A stretch of DNA of 64,000 nucleotides from Solwaraspora sp. WMMD792. GTDB taxonomy: Bacteria; Actinomycetota; Actinomycetes; Mycobacteriales; Micromonosporaceae. A program made the position numbers and the translations under genes. The stretch spans positions 7,062,011 to 7,126,010 of the forward strand of contig NZ_JARUBH010000009.1 in NCBI RefSeq assembly GCF_029626105.1, read 5' to 3'. The notes beneath the pieces are model-generated. The model was given only the letters and a program-made list of their open reading frames with translations. It was not told where the DNA came from and made no database searches. How positions within the stretch are numbered: the stretch's first letter is position 1; every line of letters begins with the position of its first letter. Positions 1 to 7,424 of this stretch are shown piece by piece.

Positions 1-126
1 GCGGCGAGCAAGTGTGGGCGACACTCAAGGCGACCGAGGTGGCCGGATATCCGGCGGACCCGGACCGTACGATTCTCGGTGGAAGCCAGGCTTCCGACGG
101 CAATTCGTCTCCAGGAGGGAATCCAG

Positions 127-2040
127 GTGAGCACCGGGGTCGAGACGCGTGAGTTCCAGGCCGAGGCGCGCCAGCTCTTGCAGCTGATGGTCCATTCGAT
201 CTACTCGAACAAGGACATCTTCCTGCGCGAGTTGATCTCGAACGCCTCCGACGCGCTGGACAAACTGCGCTTGCAGGCGCTGGTCGACAAGGATCTCGAC
301 GTCGACACGTCGGACCTGCACATCGAGATCGAGGCCGACCGCGAACAGCGCACCCTCACCGTGCGGGACAACGGCATCGGCATGTCCCGTGACGAGGTGG
401 TCAGCCTGATCGGCACGATCGCCAAGTCCGGCACGGCCGAGTTGCTGCGCAAGATGAAGGAATCCAAGGAAGCCGCCGCGCAGGAGCTGATCGGGCAGTT
501 CGGCGTCGGCTTCTACGCCACCTTCATGGTCGCCGACCGGGTCGTGCTGACCACCCGGCGGGCCGGGGAGACCGAGGCGACCCGCTGGGAGTCGTCCGGC
601 GAGGGCACCTACACCATCGAGACGCTCGACGAGGCGCCTCAGGGCACCACGGTCACCCTGCACCTCAAGCCCGAGGACAAGGACGACCAGCTGCACGACT
701 ACACCGACGAGTGGAAGATCCGGGAGATCGTCAAGCGGTACTCGGACTTCATCGCCTGGCCGATCCGCACCACCACCGAGCGTCCCGGTGAATCCGACGG
801 CGAGACCACCAGCGAGGTGGTCACCCTCAACTCGATGAAGGCGCTGTGGGCGCGGCCCCGTTCCGAGGTCACCGACGACGAGTACAAGGAGTTCTACAAG
901 CACGTCAGCCACGACTGGAACGACCCGCTCGACATCATCCACATGAAGGCCGAAGGCACCTTCGAGTACGAGGCGTTGCTGTTCGTGCCGGCGCAGGCGC
1001 CGTTCGACCTGTTCATGCGGGACGCCCGGCGCGGCGTACAGCTGTACGTCAAGCGCGTATTCATCATGGACGACTGCGAGGCGCTGATTCCGGAGTACCT
1101 CCGGTTCATCAAGGGTGTCGTCGACGCGCAGGACCTGTCGTTGAACATCAGCCGGGAGATCCTGCAGCAGGACCGGCAGATCCAGCTGATCCGGCGCCGG
1201 CTGGTGAAGAAGGTGCTCTCGTCGCTCAAGGAGCTGATGGACAACGACGCCGACCGGTACCGCACGTTCTGGACCCAGCTCGGCCGGGCGGTGAAGGAAG
1301 GCCTGCTCAACGACTACGAGAACCAGCGGGCGATCCTGGACATCTCGTCGTTTGCCTCGACCCACGACCCGGAGCAGCTGACCACCCTGGCCGGGTACAT
1401 CGAGCGGATGAAGGACGGTCAGGAGGACATCTACTACATGACCGGCGAGTCCCGGACGATGATCGAGAACTCGCCGCACATGGAGGCGTTCAAGGCCAAG
1501 GGGTACGAGGTCCTGCTGCTCACCGACCCGGTCGACGAGATGTGGGTCGAGTCGGTCGCCGACTACGACGGCAAGAAGCTGCGGTCGATCGCCAAGGGCC
1601 AGGTCGACCTGGCCGGCGACGACGACACCGCCGAGTCCGACCCGGAGCGGGAACAGCAGAAGGAAACGTACGCCCCGCTGCTGTCCTGGCTGGGCCAGAC
1701 GCTCGACGAGCAGGTCAAGGAGGTACGGCTGTCCACCCGGCTGACCACCTCGCCGGCCTGCCTGGTCGGCGACGCCGCGGACATGACCCCGGCGCTGGAA
1801 CGGATGTACCGGGCGATGGGTCAGGACGGGCCGAAGATCAAGCGGATCCTGGAGCTGAACCCGACCCACCCGCTGGTCACCGGCCTGCGGGAGGCGTACG
1901 GTGCCCGCTCCGACGATCCGGCGCTGGCCGAGACCGCCGAGCTGCTGTACGGCACCGCGCTGCTCGCCGAGGGCGGTGAACTCGACGACCCGGCCCGGTT
2001 CGCCAAGCTGCTCGCCGACCGACTGGCCCGTACCGTCTGA
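127..2040 (+). CDS. htpG: Molecular chaperone HtpG (Hsp90 family)
   Basis: Bacterial Hsp90, a cytosolic ATP-dependent homodimeric chaperone. The N-terminal GHKL ATPase shows ELISNASDALDKLR, DNGIGM and GQFGVGFYATFMVADRV, followed by the middle domain with SLNISREILQQ and the C-terminal dimerisation region. There is no MEEVD tail, as expected for bacterial HtpG. The reading frame is open from 79, but GTG at 127 is preferred because an AGGAGG lies at 113-118 with 8 nt spacing. This gives 637 residues, close to the usual 620-640. It looks monocistronic and converges on the racemase gene, with a strong hairpin between them. Confidence 0.96.
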   Translation: MSTGVETREFQAEARQLLQLMVHSIYSNKDIFLRELISNASDALDKLRLQALVDKDLDVDTSDLHIEIEADREQRTLTVRDNGIGMSRDEVVSLIGTIAKSGTAELLRKMKESKEAAAQELIGQFGVGFYATFMVADRVVLTTRRAGETEATRWESSGEGTYTIETLDEAPQGTTVTLHLKPEDKDDQLHDYTDEWKIREIVKRYSDFIAWPIRTTTERPGESDGETTSEVVTLNSMKALWARPRSEVTDDEYKEFYKHVSHDWNDPLDIIHMKAEGTFEYEALLFVPAQAPFDLFMRDARRGVQLYVKRVFIMDDCEALIPEYLRFIKGVVDAQDLSLNISREILQQDRQIQLIRRRLVKKVLSSLKELMDNDADRYRTFWTQLGRAVKEGLLNDYENQRAILDISSFASTHDPEQLTTLAGYIERMKDGQEDIYYMTGESRTMIENSPHMEAFKAKGYEVLLLTDPVDEMWVESVADYDGKKLRSIAKGQVDLAGDDDTAESDPEREQQKETYAPLLSWLGQTLDEQVKEVRLSTRLTTSPACLVGDAADMTPALERMYRAMGQDGPKIKRILELNPTHPLVTGLREAYGARSDDPALAETAELLYGTALLAEGGELDDPARFAKLLADRLARTV

Positions 2041-2057
2041 ACCGCCGGACGTCGGGA

Positions 2058-2087
2058 TCCCCCGGTGGGTAGATGCCCGCCGGGGGA
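2058..2087. terminator. Bidirectional hairpin between convergent genes
   Basis: A 12-bp stem (2058-2069 with 2076-2087) with one G-U pair and a 6-nt loop lies 18 nt after the htpG stop and 27 nt before the end of the convergent racemase gene. There is no U-tract, which is common for actinobacterial terminators. Confidence 0.7.
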
Positions 2088-2113
2088 CGCCCACCGAACG
2101 GACCCGCGACGGC

Positions 2114-2827
2114 TCAGACGGTGACCGCCGCCGCCTCAGCGGCGATCGCCTGGTCGACGGCGGCGGCGACGTGCAGCCGGCTGGTCGGGAAGAGCAGCAG
2201 CGGGGTGTCCTCCTGACGGACCAGCAGCTCGATCTCGGTGCAGCCGAGCACCACGCCCTGCGCGCCGGCGGCGATCAGCCGCTCGATGACCTTCAGGTAC
2301 CTGGCCCGGGACGACTCGCTGACCACCCCGAGGCACAGCTCGTCGTAGATGACCGAGTGGACCATCTTGCGATCCGCGGCGTCGGGCACCAGGACGGTCA
2401 GGCCGTGACCGGCCAGCCGGTCGCGTAGGAAGTCCTGCTCCATGGTGAACGCGGTGCCGAGCAAACCGACCGTGTGCAGCCCGTGGCTGCGGACCGCGTC
2501 AGCGGTGACGTCGGCGATGTGCAGCAACGGGATGTCGATTGCGGCGGCGACCTGGTCGGCGACCTTGTGCATGGTGTTGGTGCACAGCAGCAGCAGGTCG
2601 GCGCCGGCCGCTTCGACCCGCCGCGCGGCGTCGGCGAGCAGGTCGGCGGCTTCGTCCCATTCGCCGGCTGCCTGCCGTCGTTCGATGTCGGCGAAATCGA
2701 CCGAGTAGAGCACGCACCGTGCCGAATGGTGCCCGCCCAGCCGGTCGCGGACCAGTTCGTTGGCGAGCCGGTAGTAGTGCCCGCTGCTTTCCCAGCTCAT
2801 GCCGCCGAGCATGCCGATCGTCATCAT
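2114..2827 (-). CDS. Aspartate/glutamate racemase family protein
   Basis: 237-residue cytosolic enzyme of the Asp/Glu racemase family, a cofactor-independent two-cysteine racemase fold. The two catalytic-cysteine motifs are visible as LLCTNTMH (about residue 83) and GCTEIELL (about residue 197). The N-terminus MLGGMSWESSGHYY matches the YgeA/aspartate racemase subgroup rather than MurI glutamate racemase. It is divergent from the LacI-type regulator, and no other amino-acid gene is near. The substrate (L-Asp, L-Glu or another amino acid) cannot be decided from sequence alone. Confidence 0.88.
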   Translation of the reverse strand: MMTIGMLGGMSWESSGHYYRLANELVRDRLGGHHSARCVLYSVDFADIERRQAAGEWDEAADLLADAARRVEAAGADLLLLCTNTMHKVADQVAAAIDIPLLHIADVTADAVRSHGLHTVGLLGTAFTMEQDFLRDRLAGHGLTVLVPDAADRKMVHSVIYDELCLGVVSESSRARYLKVIERLIAAGAQGVVLGCTEIELLVRQEDTPLLLFPTSRLHVAAAVDQAIAAEAAAVTV

Positions 2828-3015
2828 GCTGCCATCGTGCCACCGGGTGCCCGGGTACCGGGCGGATATTCGTCGGCGGACATCGACCCGGTTGGCAGCT
2901 GTCGCGGACGTCCAGTATTGACTATTGTGGACTCATCTTTCGCGGACTACCGGCAGCTGTCCGAACATCAGGCGTGCCACCTGCGATGACCCAGCGACGG
3001 GCGGGAGGGACCGTG

Positions 3016-4077
3016 GTGCCCAGGGACGTACCGGTACGACGGATCGGCATGCGTGAGGTCGCTCGGGCTGCTGGCGTATCGGTCTCTACCGTGGCCAACG
3101 TGCTGAGCCGACCGTCGATCGTCGCGCCGGCGACCCGCCGCCGGGTGGAGGCCGTCATCGAGTCCGTCGGCTATGTGCCGAACGGTCCGGCCCGGCAGCT
3201 GCGCGGCCGGCCCAGCCCGATCGTCGCCAGCGTCACCCTGGACCTGGCCAACCCGTTCTACGCCGAGGTCAACCGGGGCATCGAGGACGAGCTCGCCGAG
3301 CACGGCTGTCTGGTGCTGGCCTGCAGCACAGACCTGCGCCCGGCCAAGGAACGGCAGCTGCTGAAACTGCTGCAGACCCAGGCCGTACGGGGCGTCATCA
3401 TCGCGCCGGTCGGTGCGGACCCGGCGCCGCTGTTGTGGATGAGCGAGCACGGGATGGCGGTCGTGCTGATCGACCATCCGCGCGCAGGGCTCGACCTGTG
3501 CGCGGTCGCGGTCGACGACGTCGCCGGTGGCCGGCTGGCCGGTGAGCATCTGGTCGGGCTGGGGCACCGCAGGATCGCGTTTCTCGGCGGCACCCGGGAC
3601 GCCGGACCGGTGGCCCGCCGTCGCGACGGCGTACGCAGGGCGCTGGCCGCCGCCGGTCTCGACCCTGCGACGGGGTTGCTGGACGTCCGCGTACCGCTGC
3701 ATCCGCCGCCGCTAGTCGAAGCCGCCGCCTCGGCGGCGGCGCTGATTCTCGCCGCGACCCCGCCGGTGACCGCGGTGGTCTGTCTCAACGACACGGCGGC
3801 GCTGGGCCTGCTGGACGGGTTTGCCGCAGCCGGTGTCCGGGTGCCGGCGGACATCTCGGTCGTCGGCTACGACGACCTGCCGTTCGCCCGCCGGCTGGCG
3901 CCTGCGCTGACCACGGTCAGCCAGCCGAAGTATCGGCTGGGCCGGGCCGCCGCCGAACTGCTGCTGGACGAGGCCAGGCCGGGGCACGTTCACCGGGAGA
4001 TCGGGTTCCGCCCGACGCTGGCGGTCCGCGCCTCGACCGCCCCGCCGACGTCCGACGCGTCGAAACGCATCGACTGA
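3016..4077 (+). CDS. LacI-family transcriptional regulator
   Basis: LacI/GalR repressor. The N-terminal helix-turn-helix reads MREVARAAGVSVSTVANVLS, followed by the hinge region and a periplasmic-binding-protein-like effector domain (SVTLDLANPFYAEV, RGVIIAPV, VVGYDDLPFA). The reading frame continues upstream. GTG at 3016 is chosen because GGGAGG at 3003-3008 is well spaced; GTG 3013, ATG 2986 and ATG 3049 are alternatives. The next gene, 185 nt downstream on the same strand, is a secreted mannanase, so control of mannan or oligosaccharide use is a reasonable inference. No convincing full operator was found in the gap, only an AACGTT core at 4163-4168. Confidence 0.9.
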   Translation: MPRDVPVRRIGMREVARAAGVSVSTVANVLSRPSIVAPATRRRVEAVIESVGYVPNGPARQLRGRPSPIVASVTLDLANPFYAEVNRGIEDELAEHGCLVLACSTDLRPAKERQLLKLLQTQAVRGVIIAPVGADPAPLLWMSEHGMAVVLIDHPRAGLDLCAVAVDDVAGGRLAGEHLVGLGHRRIAFLGGTRDAGPVARRRDGVRRALAAAGLDPATGLLDVRVPLHPPPLVEAAASAAALILAATPPVTAVVCLNDTAALGLLDGFAAAGVRVPADISVVGYDDLPFARRLAPALTTVSQPKYRLGRAAAELLLDEARPGHVHREIGFRPTLAVRASTAPPTSDASKRID

Positions 4078-4262
4078 TAGCTATTGCTTTCGGTCGGGGT
4101 GCGGACGTAGCTTGTTGGCACACCGTAGAGCGCCGAGCCGGTCCTCGTACCCCCGGTTTACAAACGTTGCAATAGCGCGCCGCGCACGCCCCGCTCCGGG
4201 TCCGTGCGCTCGGGCAGGCGTGCCTCGCCCCGGGACTTCCCGGGCTCAACCTGAGGTAGGTC

Positions 4263-5660
4263 ATGAGAAGAAGACTCTTCGTCCTCGGCGCTGCCCTGAT
4301 CACCTTCGTCGCGTCGATCCTGCTCGTCGTGCGGCCGGCCAGCGCGGCCGTCGGCCTGCACATCAGCGGCACCGACATCGTCGAGGCCAACGGCCAGCCG
4401 TTCATCATGCGCGGGGTCAACCACCCGCACGTCTGGTACACCGGAGAGACCGAGTCGTTCGCCGACATCAAGGCGCTCGGTGCCAACACCGTACGGGTGG
4501 TGCTGGGCAGCGGCCAGCGCTGGGGTCCGTCCGACGACGTCGCCGACGTGATCGACCTGTGCAAGCGGAACCGGATGATCTGCGTGCTCGAGGTGCACGA
4601 CACCACCGGGTACGGCGAGGAAGGTGCCGCTGCCTCGCTCGACCAGGCCGTCGACTACTGGATCAGCCAGAAGAGCGCGCTGGTCGGCGAGGAGAACTAC
4701 GTCGTCATCAACATCGGCAACGAGCCGATCGGCAACGTCGACGCCGGTCAGTGGACCGCCGCCACGGTCGACGCCATCGGGCGGATGCGGGCCAACGGCT
4801 TCGAACACCTGCTGATGGTCGACGCGCCGAACTGGGGCCAGGACTGGCAGAACGTCATGCGGGCCGATGCCCAGACGGTGCTGGACGCGGACAGTCACGG
4901 CAACACCGTGCTGTCGATCCACATGTACGCGGTCTACAACAGCGCCTCGTCGATCGTGAGCTACCTCGACGACTTCGAGGCCAACGGGTGGCCGCTGGTG
5001 ATCGGCGAGTTCGGCTGGCAGTTCAACTCCGGCGAGGTGGACCACGACACGATCCTGGCTGAGGCGCAGGCCCGTGGCCTCGGCTACCTCGGCTGGTCGT
5101 GGAGCGGCAACACCGACCCGATCCTCGACATGGTGCTCAACTTCGACCCGAACCAGATGACCACCTGGGGTGAGCGGATCTTCAACGGACCGAACGGCAT
5201 CAGCTCCACCTCCCGGGAGGCCAGCATCTTCGGCGGTACGCCGCCGACCACGGCGCCGCCGACCACCGCCCCGCCGACGACGGCGCCGCCGACCACCGCC
5301 CCGCCGACGACGGCGCCGCCGACCACCGCCCCGCCGCCGACCACCGCCCCGCCCGGCAGCGGAGCCTGCACCGCCAGCTACCGGGTCGTCGGCCAGTGGC
5401 CGGGTGGCTTCCAGGGCGACGTCCGGGTCACCGCCGGCGGTTCGGCGATCAGCGGCTGGGTGGTGACCTGGACCTTCGCCGACGGCCAGACCGTCAACCA
5501 GGCTTGGAACGCCACCGTCACCAACAGTGGGTCCAACGTGACCGCCCGCAATGTCAGCTACAACGGCAGCCTCGGTGCCGGGGCCGGCACGACGTTCGGC
5601 TTCATCGGGTCCTGGAACGGCACCAACAGTGTTCCGACGCTGACCTGCGCCGCGGCCTGA
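4263..5660 (+). CDS. Secreted endo-beta-1,4-mannanase (GH5_8-like) with CBM2
   Basis: 465-residue extracellular glycoside hydrolase. Order: Sec signal peptide (1-28, cleaved near ASAAVG), GH5 catalytic domain (about 30-325), a PPTTAP-repeat linker (about 328-358), and a C-terminal cellulose-binding CBM2 module (about 365-465) with paired cysteines in GACTASYRV and LTCAAA. The general acid/base is predicted as E154 in NIGNEP and the nucleophile as E249 in VIGEFGWQ. The N-terminal pattern (GTDIVEANGQPFIMRGVNHPH) is that of actinobacterial GH5 subfamily 8 mannanases, so mannanase is favoured over cellulase. The LacI regulator directly upstream is a plausible controller. Confidence 0.92.
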   Translation: MRRRLFVLGAALITFVASILLVVRPASAAVGLHISGTDIVEANGQPFIMRGVNHPHVWYTGETESFADIKALGANTVRVVLGSGQRWGPSDDVADVIDLCKRNRMICVLEVHDTTGYGEEGAAASLDQAVDYWISQKSALVGEENYVVINIGNEPIGNVDAGQWTAATVDAIGRMRANGFEHLLMVDAPNWGQDWQNVMRADAQTVLDADSHGNTVLSIHMYAVYNSASSIVSYLDDFEANGWPLVIGEFGWQFNSGEVDHDTILAEAQARGLGYLGWSWSGNTDPILDMVLNFDPNQMTTWGERIFNGPNGISSTSREASIFGGTPPTTAPPTTAPPTTAPPTTAPPTTAPPTTAPPPTTAPPGSGACTASYRVVGQWPGGFQGDVRVTAGGSAISGWVVTWTFADGQTVNQAWNATVTNSGSNVTARNVSYNGSLGAGAGTTFGFIGSWNGTNSVPTLTCAAA

Positions 5661-5707
5661 CCCAACAGCGCGGCACGCGGCCTGACGTGCAGCCTGGCCA
5701 CCAGGTG

Positions 5708-5751
5708 CTGGTGGGTCGGGGGAGACGACAAGTCGTCCCCCGACCCACCAG
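5708..5751. terminator. Strong bidirectional terminator hairpin
   Basis: About 20 paired bases (left arm 5708-5729, right arm 5732-5751) with a two-base bulge, sitting in the 92-nt gap between the convergent mannanase and binding-lipoprotein genes. The right arm abuts the lipoprotein stop codon at 5753. Confidence 0.85.
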
Positions 5752-5752
5752 C

Positions 5753-6985
5753 TCAGCCGCCGAGGGTGGTCAGCTCGGACACCACCACGTTGGCCAGTGC
5801 GCGGCCGTCGCGGCGGACCTGGCGCAGGTACCACTTCTGGATCGGGGCGTGGGTGGTCTTGGCGAACTGCCAGGGCCCGCGTGGGCTGGTGAGCTGCCCC
5901 AGCCCGGCGATCGCCGTGTTGATCTCCGCCGGTGTCGGGTTGACCCCGGCCGCGGTGATCGCCCGGTCCAGCACGGCCGCCGCGTCGTACGACGCCATCA
6001 CGATCGAGGTGGGGGTCCGGCCGGGGTAGGTGGCGTTCCAGGCGGCGACGAACTCCCGGTTGGCCGCGTTGTCCAGGTCGGGGGAGTAGTTCAGCCCGTT
6101 GTAGATGCCTTCCGCCGCAGTGCCCTGCGCATCGAGGCTCGCCGGTTCGGTCACGAAGCCCGCCGCGTAGAGCGGCAGGTCGGCGACGTCCGACTCGGCG
6201 TACTGCTGGACGAAGGAGATGGCGCTCTGGGCGTCGAAGAAGCAGTAGATCGCGTCGGCACCGGTCTGGGCGATCTCGTCGAGGTACGGCCCGAAGTCGG
6301 TGGTGCCCGGGAATGGGGAGAAGACGGCCTGCCCGGTGGGGTTGGCGATCCGGCCACCGAGCGACTTGAAGGTGTCGACGAAGCCGCGCAGCTCGTCGCG
6401 GCCACCCTGGAAGTCCGGCCCGATGGCGTACACGCGGCCGTTGCCGACCTCCTGCTTGACGAACGGTGCCATGGCGACGCCGGGCTCTTCGGAGAGCAGG
6501 TTGGTGTGCCAGACGTACGTCACGTCGTCCAGCTCGGGTCGGCCCAGCCCGCCGACGAGCGGCACCTTGTGTTCGTTGATCAGCGGCAGGATGGCGGTGA
6601 CGTTTCCGCCGTTGATGATGCCGGTGATCGCGGAGACGCCGTCCTGCTCCAGCAGCCGGGTGGCCGACTCGACGGCCACTCCGCTCTCGTACCCCTCGTC
6701 GCCGATGACCATCTCGGCCGGGTGGCCGCCGAGCTGGCCATCGTGCATGTCCAGGTAGAGCTGGAAGCCGTCGCGTAGCTCGTCACCGGGTGCTTCGAGC
6801 TGGCCGTCGATGTTGGCGAGCATGCCGATCTTGATCAGCTGCGGCGTTTCGCCCGATCCGCCGAAGCATCCGGCGGTGCTGACGGCCAGGACGCCGGTCA
6901 GGCTGGCGGCGAGCAGCCGGCGACGGTCGGCGCGGGCGGCGGCGGGGCGGCGTGTCCACCAGGTCGGACGTCGCATGCCGATCAC
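5753..6985 (-). CDS. Peripla_BP_6-type substrate-binding lipoprotein
   Basis: 410-residue extracellular lipoprotein of the branched-chain amino acid/amide/urea-type solute-binding family (type I fold). A basic N-terminus and hydrophobic stretch lead to the lipobox VSTAGC, cysteine about residue 40. Family-like stretches include IKIGMLANIDG, GDEGYESGVAVESA and GIINGGNVTAILP. The GTG start overlaps the stop of the roadblock gene (GTGA at 6982-6985), so the two are translationally coupled; ATG 6976 is an alternative. No permease or ATPase is nearby. Its coupling to a sensor kinase and a roadblock protein suggests it presents a ligand for sensing rather than uptake (inference). Confidence 0.85.
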   Translation of the reverse strand: MIGMRRPTWWTRRPAAARADRRRLLAASLTGVLAVSTAGCFGGSGETPQLIKIGMLANIDGQLEAPGDELRDGFQLYLDMHDGQLGGHPAEMVIGDEGYESGVAVESATRLLEQDGVSAITGIINGGNVTAILPLINEHKVPLVGGLGRPELDDVTYVWHTNLLSEEPGVAMAPFVKQEVGNGRVYAIGPDFQGGRDELRGFVDTFKSLGGRIANPTGQAVFSPFPGTTDFGPYLDEIAQTGADAIYCFFDAQSAISFVQQYAESDVADLPLYAAGFVTEPASLDAQGTAAEGIYNGLNYSPDLDNAANREFVAAWNATYPGRTPTSIVMASYDAAAVLDRAITAAGVNPTPAEINTAIAGLGQLTSPRGPWQFAKTTHAPIQKWYLRQVRRDGRALANVVVSELTTLGG

Positions 6986-7386
6986 AGGGCCCGTAGCAGT
7001 TCGGCGCGGACCGCCGGGGTGAGCGCCTCGCCCATCCGGTTCGCCAGGTCGGTCATTTCGTACGAGACCTGGCCGACGTCGCAGGTGGGGGAGGCGAGTA
7101 CGAGCAGCGACGCGCCGTCGCTGAACGACATGCAGAACATGAATCCGCCGTCCATCTGGGTCACGTTGGAGATCACCGTTCCCGCCTCGAAGAAGCGGGC
7201 CGCCCCGACGAGCAGGGCGATGAGGCCGCTGCCGGTGGCGGCGAGCTGGTCGGCCCGGTCCCGGGGCAGGCCGTAGTTGTGCGCGAGGACCAGCCCGTCG
7301 GTCGAGATGGCAAGGGCGTGGCTGACCTCTGGGGTCTGACTGACGAAGTTCTGCAACAGCCAGCTCAAATCGTTCGGGCTCGTCAC
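6982..7386 (-). CDS. Roadblock/LC7-domain protein (conservon CvnB-like)
   Basis: 134-residue small cytosolic protein with the roadblock/LC7 fold: a helix (NDLSWLLQNFVSQ), then a strand pattern around HALAISTDGLVLAHN and GGFMFCMSFSDGASLLVLASPTCDVGQV. In Streptomyces and relatives such proteins lie between a NIT-domain kinase and a DUF742 protein plus a Ras-like GTPase (conservon). Here the kinase is 38 nt upstream, but a binding lipoprotein follows and no DUF742 or GTPase gene is present. The start is GTG at 7386, just inside the intergenic gap. Confidence 0.88.
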   Translation of the reverse strand: MTSPNDLSWLLQNFVSQTPEVSHALAISTDGLVLAHNYGLPRDRADQLAATGSGLIALLVGAARFFEAGTVISNVTQMDGGFMFCMSFSDGASLLVLASPTCDVGQVSYEMTDLANRMGEALTPAVRAELLRAL

Positions 7387-7424
7387 GGTGGCGCTCCAGG
7401 TCGCGAGAGGTGAAAGGGTCGACG

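Noticed and set aside
4163-4168. AACGTT core as a LacI operator before the mannanase
   Set aside because: Only six bases are symmetrical; flanking positions do not match as a palindrome.
5240-5350. Short tandem repeats as a CRISPR-like array
   Set aside because: They encode the PPTTAP linker of the mannanase in frame and have no spacers.
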